From: Theocolax elegans
Taxonomy: Eukaryota > Arthropoda > Insecta > Hymenoptera > Cerocephalidae
Direction: 5' to 3'
Assembly: GCA_026168455.1 (NCBI GenBank)
Contig: CM047429.1
Span: 36,936,066-37,000,065, forward strand
DNA: 64,000 nucleotides
The translations under genes were made by a program, and so were the position numbers. This document shows, piece by piece, positions 43,719 through 55,990 of the stretch. Numbering within the stretch: position 1 is the first letter of the stretch; the number at the start of each line of letters is the position of its first letter. Below the pieces are notes generated by a model that worked only from the letters and a program-made list of their open reading frames with translations, was not told the origin of the DNA and made no database searches.

Positions 43719-44189
43719 TGAAGTAACAAGTTTTTTTTTTTTTTTTATGTTATTTAACGTCGCTCTATTTATGCTGCCAGGGCTAATCAGCGACGGAGGT
43801 GAACGGTGTGTCTGTAAACAAAGCACATGTAGTTGAAACAGTGGTGCTTGTGTCCATCGGAAGATATCATCGGTCACTGTAATTAGTCTAATAATTACAG
43901 TTTCCTGTCCTCCCGATGGAACCACCGCGATCCTCTTTACATCTTCGCGTCCCTAACGTTCCCTATAGTTCAGATGCCCGTGCCTCTCATGCACTGACAA
44001 GTGCACGAAACGCACAAGCACCTGAACTGGCGTCACATTATAGTGACACGCCGAGCCACTGAGTTGCGGTGTTCGTAAAATGCACATGAAAAAATTTTCA
44101 GAGGTACACGTCTGGGATCGAACCCACGACCCTCGGTGTGAGAATCGGGAGCTCTACCCATGAGCCACCGCGGCTCTGAAGTAACAAGT
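43719..44189 (-). mobile_element. Full-length tRNA-derived SINE with 13-bp duplication
   Basis: The minus strand starts at 44176 with AGAGCCGCGGTGGCTCATGG, then box A-like GTAGAGC, an anticodon-like ATTCTCACA, and box B GGTTCGATCC. It continues through a body of about 350 bp to CCTCCGTCGCTGATTAG, GAGCGACGTTAAATAAC and a poly-A tail (T-run 43732-43747 on plus). TGAAGTAACAAGT flanks both sides (43719-43731, 44177-44189). The head resembles tRNA-Glu but has no acceptor stem; it is not a tRNA gene. A minus frame at 43674-43925 lies within the SINE and is incidental. Confidence 0.88.
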
Positions 44190-45188
44190 AATTCCTTGTA
44201 GTAGGCACTAAATTCAGGTGGTACAAACAGACAAGTCAGTCAAGCAGTATTCAATGGTATTGATCCTGAGAAAAAGCCATTGTAAAACGCCAAGTAATAA
44301 TCAAATTGAGAATCAGAAGAAATTTGTCAGCCATTGCCGCTGAATTATTACCTGCAAGTTAGTGAGCGAGATACGTAGAACGGTTACTTGCAAATTATGG
44401 TATGAAACCAGTTAGGAGATTCGGTAAACTGTGTCGTCTCAATGATGAATCGATTTCCCTGGAATATATAGACGTTTCTTTTAAACTTATAATAAAATAT
44501 AAATAATATATAAATTACTGAATTTGATTTATAGATTAGAAGACAGAGTGATAAAGATATATCGAAAGTCGATGTCATCAAATATACTGAATGATATAAA
44601 AACACAAGCAACAAACAGTTTTAATAAAACATTCAAACTCCAGAAAAAAAAATGAACATTATTAATTTTTTTTTATTTTTCAGCTTACCAAGAACCCGAG
44701 GAGGGTTCATACAGCTATAAACATTATTAATAATAATAATAAAATAAATATTATTTTATTATATATGAAACATTCCAAACTAAATAAACATTAAAAGTAA
44801 ATTCAATTGTAATAAGTAGGTTCAAAGCAAACTATAGAAGTATTTTCAGTTCACTTTTACAATTTTATAACACATTTTCCGTTCGAACCATCTATTTTTT
44901 TCTTTGAAGATTGAATTTTTGGTTAAAACCGTTTGCTTCTTGTGTCTTCATATTATTCAGTACATTTGATGACATTGATTTTCGATATATCTTTATCACT
45001 TTGTTTCCTAATCTATAAATCAAATTCTCTCATTGTTTTATTATAAAATTACAGATATATTATAAAAAAAAACAAACGAAAATGAAAACTACCTCGTGGT
45101 TAGAATAAATCTGGTATATATGCCTCTGTAATTAGGCATTTCTTTATTCAGGAAATGAATCGCTAGATAACGAATACTTTGACTGAAA
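44190..45188. other. AT-rich, with one possible short exon
   Basis: On plus, tttatttttcag at 44671-44682 is followed by an open CT|TAC... frame reading YQEPEEGSYSYKHY and TAA at about 44726. It is short but protein-like, and could be a terminal exon; no partner exon found. Otherwise there is no gene. The segment 45060-45188 is the immediate 3' flank of the larp remnant. Confidence 0.3.
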
Positions 45189-46994
45189 TCATGACGGCTG
45201 TTGTTGTTCTAGTACATACAAACTAGTACAAACAGTATTACTTAATGACACAAATGGCCTCGTTGGTAATAGAGGTGGTAGCTGCTGCGATTGCTGTAGA
45301 CCGGGACCACTGTTCGAGCTCAACGATAGTAATAATTGTAGTGATGTCGAAGCACCCTGTTAAATTATAATGACCAAATTTTAAAAATTAGTAATGCAGA
45401 AAATTTTATCTATATGTGTTCTCAAAGTGTTCCATCATCGTTGACTTACCACTCGTAAACTCATTCACTTTTTCGTAGTCTTGACAACTTCTTCAGATTT
45501 ACCCATAGTGTCCGAATCGTGTCTATTTTTCGATTACGCTTGTTGAAGTTGGTTCGATGACAATGATGTCTTCTGGGGTGACAGAGTCTGCCAGAGCCGA
45601 TGTAGCCCGTTCTATTGCAATATTGTGAGAGGTTTACGTTCTGTTTTTGAGCTTGATGAGGTTGAGCTTGCAATGTAGACGCTGTAGAATTATTTGCAGT
45701 CGGCAGTGTTACTATGTTCGATCCATCTGGTAATCGGCGTACACGATTTCCCGATGATGAAGCTTCAATACCGCTTGCGCTTTCCAATACGCTTCTGTTG
45801 CGGCGATTAGCAGCTAGTGATCTCGAGAATTCATTTAATTTAAGGCTATAAAATTTTTAAAGTATACAATTATGTTTATTTAATGATAATTTGGATAATT
45901 GAGATTTAAAAATTCGCAAATTAACACGAATCTTTCATTTAAAGTTTACTTAAAAAATATCCAATCTTAACATAAAATCAATAATTTCCAATAAATTATA
46001 GAAAATTTTTTAATAACTTAATTCAGCTCTACTTCTCTAAAATCTTCGATAGTTTTAAATTTATGGAGATATTCTTATAATTTAGTGTGTACAAAAAGTT
46101 GATCTAAAAGTACTTATAATACTTAAAAAACGCCCAGAATTTTTCCAGTCCATAAACTTGATCTAAATAAAAATAATATAAATCTTATTTACCTATGGTT
46201 TATTTACAAAGATGATTTTAATCTTTACAGCAATATTTTTTTATTTAATTTCGTTTAATAATATAATTCAATAGAACAATTACAAAATATAAATTTTATT
46301 TGTAGCGTAAAATACAATTTCTATCTAAAAATCCTGAATATCTTATGTAGATAAATGCACTTACCACTTTTATAATTTTTCGCTGTCTCCACTTGAAAAT
46401 CTTTATAAAGTTGTGGTCTGAATTTTTGTTCTAAACCGTAATTATAAAAAAATTCAAAACAGAGACTTAAACCCATAACAATATCCTTCATATCCTTCAC
46501 ATACATCTCCATAAGCTATTGTACTAAACTCTTTGTACATAGTGCAATTGAAATTCTTTAAGAGAAATGACCAAAATTGGAAGAGTGTGTTCACCTCTTT
46601 CTCCATACCAAGTTATTTACACATTATTTACACTAAAATAAAAAGAGATTCCATGAATCCTAAAGTGAATGATGACTTTATGTAGGTTTTATAAATAATG
46701 AATACAACAACGTGATTTATGTCAACATGATTTCTTTAGCTAAGAAAAGAAAACATATTATAATAATCATCATCACATCAAGAATTTATAACTTAGTTAC
46801 AAAAAGTAAATTCAAGATTTTTTAATATCTTACCTTTTAAACAATGTGAATGATATTTATGATGCACTTGTTGAGTGAAACCGTTTACTTTCAATAACCA
46901 ATGACTAGGATGTTGGAAAGTTGACAATGATTGCGAAGCACTACCGTAACTACTAGCTAAGAAACCTTTGTTTGAACTTGTATCAGCACTACTT
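45189..46994 (-). pseudogene. larp: larp (LARP1) C-terminal exons, decayed copy
   Basis: Five exon-like blocks on minus, in gene order. (1) 46994-46834 after tttacag, ending in AAAAG|gtaaga: FQHPSHWLLKVNGFTQQVHH and on, the first DM15 helical repeat. (2) About 46636-46361: VNTLFQFWSFLL, then after a frameshift YGLEQKFRPQLYKDFQVE and AGTG|gtaagtg. (3) 46162-46018 after atttag: VYGLEKFWAFFKYYK, stops, then LHKFKTIEDFRE. (4) 45845-45450: KLNEFSRSLAANRRNRS, later in a second frame SALADSVTPEDIIVIEPTS, in a third SDTMGKSEEVVKTTKK. (5) 45356-45189 after taacag: GASTSLQLLLSLSSNSG to TGA. LARP1 binds 5'TOP mRNA caps through DM15. Conserved residues of DM15 are altered (for example PSHE to PSHW) and frameshifts lie in at least three blocks, while introns persist, so this is a segmental copy or dying gene, not a retrocopy. 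Sequencing indels in a functional gene are the alternative. Confidence 0.75.
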
Positions 46995-47197
46995 CTGTAA
47001 ATATTTGTTTATACAATATTACTGCACAAGAACAATTACAGGAGTGCAGTAATGCTATGTGCAGTGCAAGTTTTCACCGTGTGTGTCTGTCATGATAAGA
47101 TTTGTCAATTCAACCACAAATTCAAATGGCAGGGACATATTTAACAACAGTATTTAGTATATACAATGTACATTGTATCTATACGGTTATACCTGGA

Positions 47198-47241
<44 letters not shown>

Positions 47242-48640
47242 TAATTCATAATTATCTTCTATATTATCTTTAAATTTAATTATAATGTATTTGACAATTT
47301 AAAACATAAATAAAATGTAAAAAAATAAATGTTACTTAGTTATTGACAACTTAATGTTTTCAAATATAAATAAAATATAAATCTTATACAATAAATAAAT
47401 TAACTAGATAAATAAATAAAAATTATTTACCATCCAAAAATAGTTATTATTCTATTATTTTCAAACACTACCAGTATTGGACAAATACTGGACAAGAGCT
47501 TCCGCTATTTTGTAATGCTCACTTAACTTTATATTAGAATAACTCATATCACTCAGTAAACTTGATGAAAATCATATAAAAAAACTATGTGTATACGAAA
47601 TATATATATGTACATAATTTTATATACACAATAAAATAAATAAACTAACTATCCGCTATATTTATTGTCCGTTTAAATAGCACCATCAGCGCCATCATAT
47701 ACACATAAGTACAATACAATGTATATCGCATTTTATGTAACCCGTGTCCCGTATCCAAATTTGAATTTCAAATTTCTTTTATTTTATTACAAAAATATTT
47801 ATTTATAACAATTCTCTTTTTTATTTACTTTTTAATACAAAAAATCGAATAGAAAAAAAAGAAATATAATAAAAAAATTTATTTATTAAAAAAAAATAAT
47901 ATTTTTATAACAAAATTTGATATAAAAAAATATAAAACAATAAAAAATATTTACCACACAAAACAATAAAATTTTAAATTAAAATTTAATTAAAATTTTT
48001 AAATATAATTAAACAAAAAACTTTGTTTTTAAACTTGAAAAATTTGGACTTGAACGTTAAATAAACATAACGAATTTTTTCTAAATTTAAGCCTATATTT
48101 AATATTAAATAATATTAACTATTTTTCTTAAATTAAATTTCAATTTGAATGTTGCTCTATAACGAATAAATAAATTAATTATATGGTTTCATATAGACAA
48201 ATTTAAATTGTACAATCTTTTATCACACTTACTTACCTTTACTGTCCAAAATATATGTGCCATTAACATTGTTTTACCAAATATTCTTAAGAAGAAACAT
48301 TAATGTAAAAAAAACTATATATGGTTTTATATAAACATGTGAAAATTATGTATATATGTATTTTTTTAAATCAGGTTAACTCTTCTTTCAGAAATATGTT
48401 TCCTATTACTTCTTTCTTACCAAATATTTTTTTTTTTAAATTTTTGAGATATTTGAGGAACAGCACTTTTTTCTTCAATACATTGATATTCAGAATATTA
48501 TAATAATATCTAAAATTTAACAACTATAAATACATTTTTAATTTATTATTAGAACATATATGTATATGCAAAATAATACTTCTGCATACTATAATTACAA
48601 TTCTAATTTTTATTATTATTATTATTTTATAGAATAACCC
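46995..48640. other. AT-rich, with AAT microsatellite and satellite scrap
   Basis: AAT repeat at about 47199-47240. GAGATATTTGAGGAACAGCAC at about 48445-48465 is a scrap of the 40.6-kb satellite. No further larp exon recognised upstream of 46994. Confidence 0.5.
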
Positions 48641-48649
48641 AAACCACTA

Positions 48650-48785
48650 ACGGTGCGAGCTATATATGCGGTCGCGCCTTATAAGTTTCGGTTCTCAGGC
48701 GCAGCCTGAGAACAGAAACTTGCGCGCGAGGCGTGCGGGGGGTTGGCGCGCGGTAGCGCGCAGGGGGGCTCGGCCCCCCTAGTTA
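48650..48785. repeat. GC-rich hairpin cluster
   Basis: AAGTTTCGGTTCTCAGGC and GCCTGAGAACAGAAACTT (48682-48720) form an 18-bp stem with one mismatch and a 3-base loop. Next come GGCGCGCGGTAGCGCGC and GGGGGGCTCGGCCCCCC (about 48763-48779), two more hairpins. The GC content contrasts sharply with the flanks. It is probably the end of a foldback or other DNA element. Confidence 0.7.
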
Positions 48786-49576
48786 TTTTTCATTTTTTCA
48801 TTTTTAATTGTATTAAAATAAGTTAGTACATGGAATAGAAAATACTAAAATCAGTGTGGAAGTATTTAACATATCTTTAAGATTATATTGTGTAACATTT
48901 CAAGTACATATATTTCATTAATCCAATCGTTAATATTAAAAACACCTTCTACGAAGGTGTAAAAATTCACAAGTTTGGTGTAATTTCAATCACACTTTTA
49001 AAATGCTTATCTGATAGTTTAATATCTTTAATTTGTCGCACATATCCTTTTTACTTGAAAATTACTTAAAATATTTGTTATTACCAAGTAACTAGGTATA
49101 TGATTCTTGCAAAGTTTCTTCATCAATAGAAAGTACTAAAATCAAAATAATAACGTCAAGTATTTTGTACCACGTAATAAATCTAGATTTAATTAAATAT
49201 TTATATATAACTGAAACATAAAGTTACTGCACTAGAAATAACTAAAATCAAAATGGAATCCTCAAGTATTTCAATTGACAAATAGACATTTTTTTCAGAA
49301 AATAACTCTACATTATTTGGCTTATTTTGTTTGCTTATTTTTTCTAACCGATCTTTTCTAATACATAATCCAATCATTAAATATCGAAAGACACTTTCTG
49401 CGAAGGTGTAAAACTTCGCAAGTATGATAATTTCAATCACACTTTTGCAATTGTTATGTTACTTTATAAAAACTTACTGCAACAGAAAGTACTAAAATCT
49501 TTTAATTTTCTGAAATCAAAATGGAATCGACAAATATTCTATTGAAAAATTTAATACATTTATTCAGAAAAGTATA
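48786..49576. repeat. Diverged tandem repeat, about 440-bp period
   Basis: GAAGGTGTAAAAATTCACAA with TTTCAATCACACTTTT at about 48953 recurs at about 49397. AGAAAGTACTAAAATCAAAA-like phrases occur at 48835, 49128, 49230 and 49480. No gene. Confidence 0.55.
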
Positions 49577-50560
49577 CTATACAAAATTTATTTTATAAAT
49601 TTTAGCACTATCTTGCTCTGTAATCCAGGGTGGAGATAACCACACACCCAGCGATTTCACATGATTTTCGTACTGAAGATTGGTATCCAAAAATGTTACT
49701 CTGGGAGCAATGTCCAGACCTACAAGTGACACAAAAGCTTGTCTCTTCAGGATCATCATGTTATTCTTCTTGACATTTAACATTAGTCCATTTGATGCAA
49801 CCGAGAATGCTACTGCATATGCATCCTAAGCAATCACCTGCTTTAAAGCCTGATAGCAAAAGAAGTAGTCATAAACCTGAGTGTCATCAGCCTATATCAT
49901 GTATCTGCTGTGTTCCAACACTAAAGATAAATCATTTATATGTATAGAAAATAGTAAAGTTTTCAGCATACAGCCCTGAGGAACACCCGAATTCACCCTG
50001 AGTCAGTCTGACCGTCTGCCGACCTCGTTACCGCTCAAAACCATGTTAGAAAAGCCCATTTTACATATTTTATGAAAAACAGGACTATGTGGTACTGTAT
50101 CAAAAACCTCAGAGAAATCAAACAGAATAAGAGTAGTGACCATCCGGGAGTCTATTGCCCTCCTTACATCATCAAGTACCTCTAAAGGTTCTTTTTGGGT
50201 ACTATTGACCTCTGTGAATCCCGGCTTACCTGTGTATAAACTAACGTTCAAGTATTTTTGAAATTTCATGCAGCTTTGCAATCGGCCTAGTATTTGAGGT
50301 CGACATCGCTAAGATAAACAACAAGGTCCTAATGAGAACAACTCATTAAATATATCAGTTAAGTGCCCCGCCGTCCTAGAAGAGCCCCTAGAAATCTCAT
50401 GCTGAACTCCTCTGGGAGTAATAGTATCAAATTCAAAAACCGATGATGATGGGAGTATATTATCCGGAGTGTGATATAAAAAATCCAGGAGTGAGGACGA
50501 AATCGGATGGATACAATTCGAAACAGATACATAGTGATTGTTTAATTCCCCCTCCCCTCT
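49577..50560 (-). pseudogene. Jockey/CR1-type LINE reverse transcriptase fragment
   Basis: The minus strand carries, in order, HLTDIFNELFSLG; VLDDVRRAIDSRMVTTLILFDF (motif A region, about 50190-50130); PHSPVFHKICKMGFSN; a GVPQG block near 49985; ADDTQVYDYFF (catalytic ADD near 49885); and LMLNVKKNNMMILKRQAF and SLGVWLS. Stops and a frameshift separate the pieces. The endonuclease and the 3' end are missing. Confidence 0.75.
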
Positions 50561-51140
50561 TTGCTAGCACGATGGAGTTTATGTAATGTATATCCCAAGA
50601 GATTAGTAATATCCACTAAGTCTAAATCCGTTAAATACGTCTGTATGTGCAATCACATCAAAAGCTTGAGTGTAAATTAGTGATGCTAATAAAGCGAAAT
50701 GTGTTTTTAAGCGATTAATGTTAGTATGAAAAAAGGGAAATGAAGTTCTTTTAACACGCGTCATCCGGTGGACGTTAAGGAGATTTCAGAAGATTAAGTA
50801 ATAGAGCGAGGATTCAGCCTCCGATTTCACATTGATCAAGGGTCCTTCTCTTTTTTAAACATGAAAACGCTCTTCGCAGGGTCTTGGTCCTGAGACCATG
50901 CAGAATCTTTGGCCATGGAGGCTAGCTTAATTAATTTTTTAGTTAAATAAGTTTAATTAATTTATCCTTACAGGGCCAGCATTTGAGATTTTTGGAAAGC
51001 TTGATTTCTCCATAGAAAAGAGGGTTTGGATCCCCAAGTTATGACCAAACTAAGGTCAAATGTCGGCGAGTTGGAGCATGACGACATGCCGGGCCTTAAT
51101 GGTCGGACGCATGTTAAAAATTTCAGTCTTAGAAAAAACT
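50561..51140. other. Unassigned sequence
   Basis: No supported gene. A 64-codon minus frame at 50968-51162 is unrecognised and overlaps the following tandem repeat. Confidence 0.3.
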
Positions 51141-51395
51141 CATTGTAAGTTAATCCAGGCACCTATCTAATTTTATTTCTGATCAAAGTGATCGAATGTT
51201 ATAATTTTTACTAATTTTTGTTACTCAATTAACAATTTTCACACCTCTAGAGGGGTTGCAAATTTGCATTGTAAGTTAATCCAGGCACCAATCTAATTTT
51301 ATTTCTGATTAAATTGATCGAATATTATAATTTCTACTAATTTCTGTTACTCAATTAACAATTCTCACCCCTCTAGAGGGGTTGCGAATTTGCTG
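51141..51395. repeat. 126-bp tandem duplication
   Basis: CATTGTAAGTTAATCCAGGC begins at 51141 and again at 51267; both units end in CCTCTAGAGGGGTTGC. Units differ at several positions. Confidence 0.85.
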
Positions 51396-51479
51396 CCGTG
51401 CAACAAACGATTCCAATACTCGTTGCATTATAATCTTTGAATGAATATCGTTTCTTACGTTTATCGCAGTTCATATGAA

Positions 51480-51985
51480 TACCGTAAAAGGAACAAATGA
51501 CGAATTTCATATTTCCACCCTACGAGAGATAAAAAACCACCCCTTTTTCATAAAAAATTGCGTAAAAAATTTGAGAAAATTTAGATAAGCTTTTCATATA
51601 TGTAACAATTTTGGCTATAAGTTTTTATGAAACGAGGGGGGGGCGTTATTAGCCTATGAGGGTTGAAACAACCACCCCTTTGTCAGAAATAATTTGAATA
51701 ATTTGGAAAAATTCGGAAAACTACGCATTGCTAGAGTAGGTTTGACTGGAGCTTCCTGTGGAAGAGGAGAAACGATAAATACTTATATTCCACCCTTGGA
51801 GGGTTGAAAAAAACTACCCCTTTATCAAAAGTAGTGCAAATAATGTGAAAAAATTATGAAATCTCAAATATTGAAGCAGCTCAAAGTTTTTTAGTTTTTA
51901 CCATGGTCCATTCCTAAAGGAAAAACGATAAATTCTCATATTTTATCTTCGGAGGGTTGGAAAAATGAATTCTTTCTCATAGTTG
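51480..51985. repeat. Four diverged minisatellite units
   Basis: GAGGGTTGAAAAAACCACCCCTTT-like cores recur at about 51515, 51655, 51795 and 51950, spaced roughly 140-155 bp. Confidence 0.7.
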
Positions 51986-52004
51986 ATAATAAGAAGAGAT
52001 GTTG

Positions 52005-52115
52005 CTCGCTCTTAGCATTACCCGAAATCAACGACATGGACGTGGTTAGTACCTGATTCCATGTGTGTGTGTGTCTGCGTGTGTTTGCGAATGGGCGCAC
52101 GCGTGCGTGTTTTTA
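52005..52115. repeat. Mariner-end scrap and TG microsatellite
   Basis: AACGACATGGACGTGGTTAG at about 52028 resembles the DD41D inner arm ends. It is followed by TGTGTGTGTGTGTCTGCGTG and GCGCACGCGTGCGTG. Confidence 0.55.
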
Positions 52116-52284
52116 TTATGGTAGGTCAGGTTTAGTATGATAAATAGCAAAACAAGGAGTATTACACAATGTAACGGAACATTTACTGCACTTGATTCTA
52201 CATTCTGCTCACTTTTCATTCGTCTGACACAAAGTACATATTTTTTTTATTTTCTACTGCTTTAGGTAAATATTTTCCTATAAG

Positions 52285-53589
52285 ACGATTAGGGCATGTC
52301 ACATTAGCTGGTCTTGACTGTTCTTCAATTCAAGAATTTCATTGACAATAGCTAATCTGAAACTTGGGAAAGTAATTTGGCTACCATTTAAAGAGTATAG
52401 TGCATGTGCATTTATGATAGCCATATTGCTATCAATACATGCAAAAGAATAACTTTCTGTACTATTTAAAAGATTTTCGTACATTTTCGGTAGAAGATAA
52501 TAACAAATCAATCGAGTCAATTCCTCCCACATTCTTATTATAATCAATGATACATTGGGGCTTTCTTTTATCAGCTCCAGTTTTATGATCCTTTTTGCCA
52601 GTTGTTTCCAATATGGGATCATATACAGATGTAATCATATAAACCTCTTTCTTATCTTGCTATGTCGTAGCCAGCCAAACAAAATAATGCGCACTTTGAA
52701 TTTGTCCTTTCTCAAGCTTTGCAGCCAAAGACGGAAATCCTTTCCTATTTTTCCTCACTGTGCCACATAATCCTACATCTTTTTCGTGTAAAAATTCTGC
52801 CAAAATTGGACTAGAATATCAATTATCAGTATACAAAATGTGACCCTTGCCAAAATAAGGTTTCATTATAGTGGCAACTATGTCTCCAGAAACGCCCAAA
52901 TCAAAATGTTCATAATCAGCATCTGCTCTCGTGTAAATTATAATATAACGATAATCTCCCTTTCCATAACATAAGAGTTTCGTCAATGCATACTTTTTGT
53001 CCCGAGCAAAGAGCGTTTGAAAATTTTGCTTTGAGATTATCAATGACATTTTTCACTTTTCTCAGCGGATGATCAGATAGAATCTCATTGTCTCGAAAAT
53101 GTAAGAAACGTAAAATTTGGCTATATCGATTGCGTGACATTGTTTGTCCAAATATTGGAGTCAATAAAGCAGGTGAAGTACTCCAATAATCTTTCAGACA
53201 GCTTTTTTTGACATGTCCCATGAGAATACTCAGAGCCGAGAATTTTAGGTATTCTTTCTTTTCTAAATCTACCCACTGAGACATTTTGATGCGTTCAGGT
53301 TCTCGGTTTTCAGTTTGGTATCGATTGGTTTCCTTGCAAATAAGATCTAGTAAAGCATCATCGATAAAATACTCAAAATAATGTATAGGATCATCTCCCT
53401 TCAATTGAACTCTTTCTTGAATACGACATGATGATGTGAATGTTTTTACGAAAGAAAAAAAGAGGCGTCATAGAAAATTTCAAAACCTGGTATGTATTCG
53501 ACATCATCATAAGCGAATTCGCAGTCTTCATTGTCATCATCAGAGTCTATTTGACGGTCTGGCTCCACTTCTGCACTACTGTCAGTCAT
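52285..53589 (-). pseudogene. piggyBac-like (PGBD4-type) transposase, decayed
   Basis: An acidic start at 53589 (MTDSSAEVEPDRQIDSDDDN) leads to DPIHYFEYFIDDALLDLICK, LKDYWSTSPAL and SRNRYSQILRFLHF. Catalytic blocks are VCIDETLMLWKGRL (first Asp) and GHILYTDN followed by TGA (52819-52821) where Trp is expected. Another stop at 52660-52662 also replaces a Trp position. The C-terminal part reads IDYNKNVGGIDSIDLLLS. At least two frameshifts. TTAA-type ends could not be identified; the region 53606-53851 upstream may be part of the element. Confidence 0.8.
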
Positions 53590-54839
53590 ATTTGAAGACA
53601 GATTCTCATAGGAATGTCAATTGAAAAGTCGTTGGATCAGATATTTTGTGAAAGTAGTGAGTTATATGGTGCTCCGGGCGCGCATGTATAATATCCAGTC
53701 CCCATATCACTTTTGAGTCAGTATTTGGCAGTTGCCCTCTATCGGAAAAAGGTGAAATTTTCGGACATAGCTTCTCCCAGTTATCCGTTACAATATTTTC
53801 ATCATTATTGAAACATGAGCTACGCCAGAACGCTATCATGAACACGACCAAAACGTTGATATAGAGTCACCATATTGGATCAGATATTTCGAATTATATA
53901 ATTTTGACTTGATATTCGCAATCAGCGACCTCAAAAACCACAAGATTAACCAATTTTACCAATAAAAGATCATGACGCCATATGGCGTCATACCGGCCTT
54001 CTAAGGGTTTAACTTTAATATAATTTAAATTGTTAGAAAATTCCTGGCATTGTGCTGATTTGTACATAGGAATCAAGGCAGAGACTCTATCATCTGACTG
54101 ATTTCTGAGGGAAATTTCAATACAATAAAGATTTTATGCAAAAAGTCTATGACCGGTAGAAACTTGACGGTAATCCCTATATTAAGATTTCGCATGAATC
54201 CCTATCGAGTGACGGCGACGAAATACTCACTGCATTTTCCGACATTTTATTGTCTAGTGTAGTAATTTCCAATTCCATATTTTCTATTCGGTCTCTCATC
54301 TACTAAAAGTGAGTATCTGCAGATGCCTCAAGCTAACCTCATTTTTTGGAAACCAATAATAATTATGATTTTACAGAAATACTAATTAACGCAATAGAAT
54401 TTGTACTAAACATCAATGCGCAATAGACAGTAAATTTTCCTTTTTTTCATGGCTGAAAAGTACATAAATCTGGAGACTGCAAAATTAATTAAATTGCCAA
54501 CTCAACGTGCGCCCGCAGAGAGTGAGAAAAAGAGAGAGAAATTGATTGATTGACAATTAATTGGTTTATTTCTGCTAAAACTGATTAAACTATATGACGC
54601 TAGCAGATTCAAATACAATGCATAATGTAATCTCGATATAACGAAAATAATTACAAAGAAATATTTTATAAATAAAGAAAACACAAAAAATAATAAGTAT
54701 AGAAATATAAAAATATAAAAAAAATTTTATACTCAATTGCACACTCGCATATTTAAGCACATAATCGCTAACTTAAAATGCACGGATTAATTTATTTATA
54801 ATTAATTGTTATCCGTCATCAATTAAAAATTTTTGGAAT
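53590..54839. other. Upstream part of piggyBac relic, then AT-rich
   Basis: The minus frame at 53606-53851 (WEKLCPKISPFSDRG) is not assigned. CCTTCTAAGGGTTTAA at about 53996 resembles a piggyBac-type end but lacks a proven partner. The remainder shows no gene. Confidence 0.35.
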
Positions 54840-55990
54840 CTGTACTTAAATATATTTACATTTTAACTATCTCTAATCATAAGAGGAATAGCTTGCTATA
54901 GTTTCATGACTTGAATTATGTAAGATGAATTGTATATATCAGTGTTCGATATAGGGATATCGAACATCGATTCAATAGGTCTAGAGCATCGTCCTCACTT
55001 GGAAATTTTAACATATCATAGACATATCGAGGTTTCTCCGTAGAAAATAACTTGTATAGAGATCCCCAGAAAATATTTGCAACGAATAGACAATGAAAGC
55101 CATCCTAAACGATCATAGTTTGCAAATATGTATCACGCCGGAAACGAAAAATAAATCTCACTATTGTATTGCACAGTCGCTGTAAATTAATGATTAAATA
55201 TATTGAATGATTAAATTAAATTTATCTGAGTAAACAAGGCATCCATAATCAAACAGAAATTAATAAAGTATTTGCCAGCAAAATTCGTGCATTTAGAGGG
55301 AGACAGTATCATCTATACCACAATCGATACAAGGAATAATGTACCTTGGGACAGATATTTGTAATATGGGCATTTCATGATAGATTTGATGATAGAGTAA
55401 CTCCCAAACTTTTAACTGAATCGCTCAGAGGGATTAAAATATTGTCAATTATTGCAGGCACCATTAAGTCAGCATTAACGTATCTCTTGCTCTGCAAAAT
55501 AACAAATATGATTGCCTTAGATTTACCCACATTTAACCTTTAGAGGACGGGATGGCCCCTATACGGGCCATGCCCATGATCGACTCTTTACGTGTGTTAG
55601 TTTTGAGATGTGAGACATCACAAAAACTCGATTTCTATAGAAAAGTGAGAGAAAACAGTAAATCCAGATCCTCGTCCTCTAAAGGTTAAAAGTGATCCGA
55701 TGTTTTTAGACATTAATTTTATTGAAAAAAGAAGCTTTTTTGAACCGGAAAATTCCCGTCCTCTAAAGGTTAAACCTGTCCACATTCAGCTCGCTAATTG
55801 TTTCATTAATGTTCAACGATTTATATTCAAGATCGTCCGCAAAAAGCATGGCTCTACAGTGTTTAAAATTCTTGGAAATGGGATTGCAGAGCAAGAAAAA
55901 GAAAGGAATACTACAGATAAGTAAAGTAAGAAAACCGGGGAAAGGGTAATGTAAGCAGTACACTTTAAACAGAAAATGGAGGAAGGAAGG
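54840..55990 (-). pseudogene. Jockey/CR1-type LINE fragment, split by a MITE
   Basis: The minus strand reads LLFLLFCNPISKNFKH-like sequence and MLFADDLEYKSLNI (catalytic FADD near 55835), then, beyond the MITE at 55537-55769, GKSKAIIFVILQS. Toward the C-terminus come RLCNTIVRFIFRFRRD, TAG at 55105 where Trp is likely, and SLYKLFSTEKPRYVYDML. RT motifs upstream of GVPQG and the 3' end are missing or frameshifted. Confidence 0.7.
55537..55769. mobile_element. TTAA-flanked MITE in the LINE
   Basis: TTAA at 55533-55536 and 55770-55773 flank exact inverted ends CCTTTAGAGGACGGGA and TCCCGTCCTCTAAAGG. A third copy of the end (CGTCCTCTAAAGGTTAA) lies inside at about 55674-55689. Removing 55537-55773 restores the LINE frame across the site. 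Confidence 0.88.

Noticed and set aside
44105..44176. tRNA-Glu gene on minus
   Set aside because: It is the head of a SINE with 13-bp target duplication and poly-A tail.
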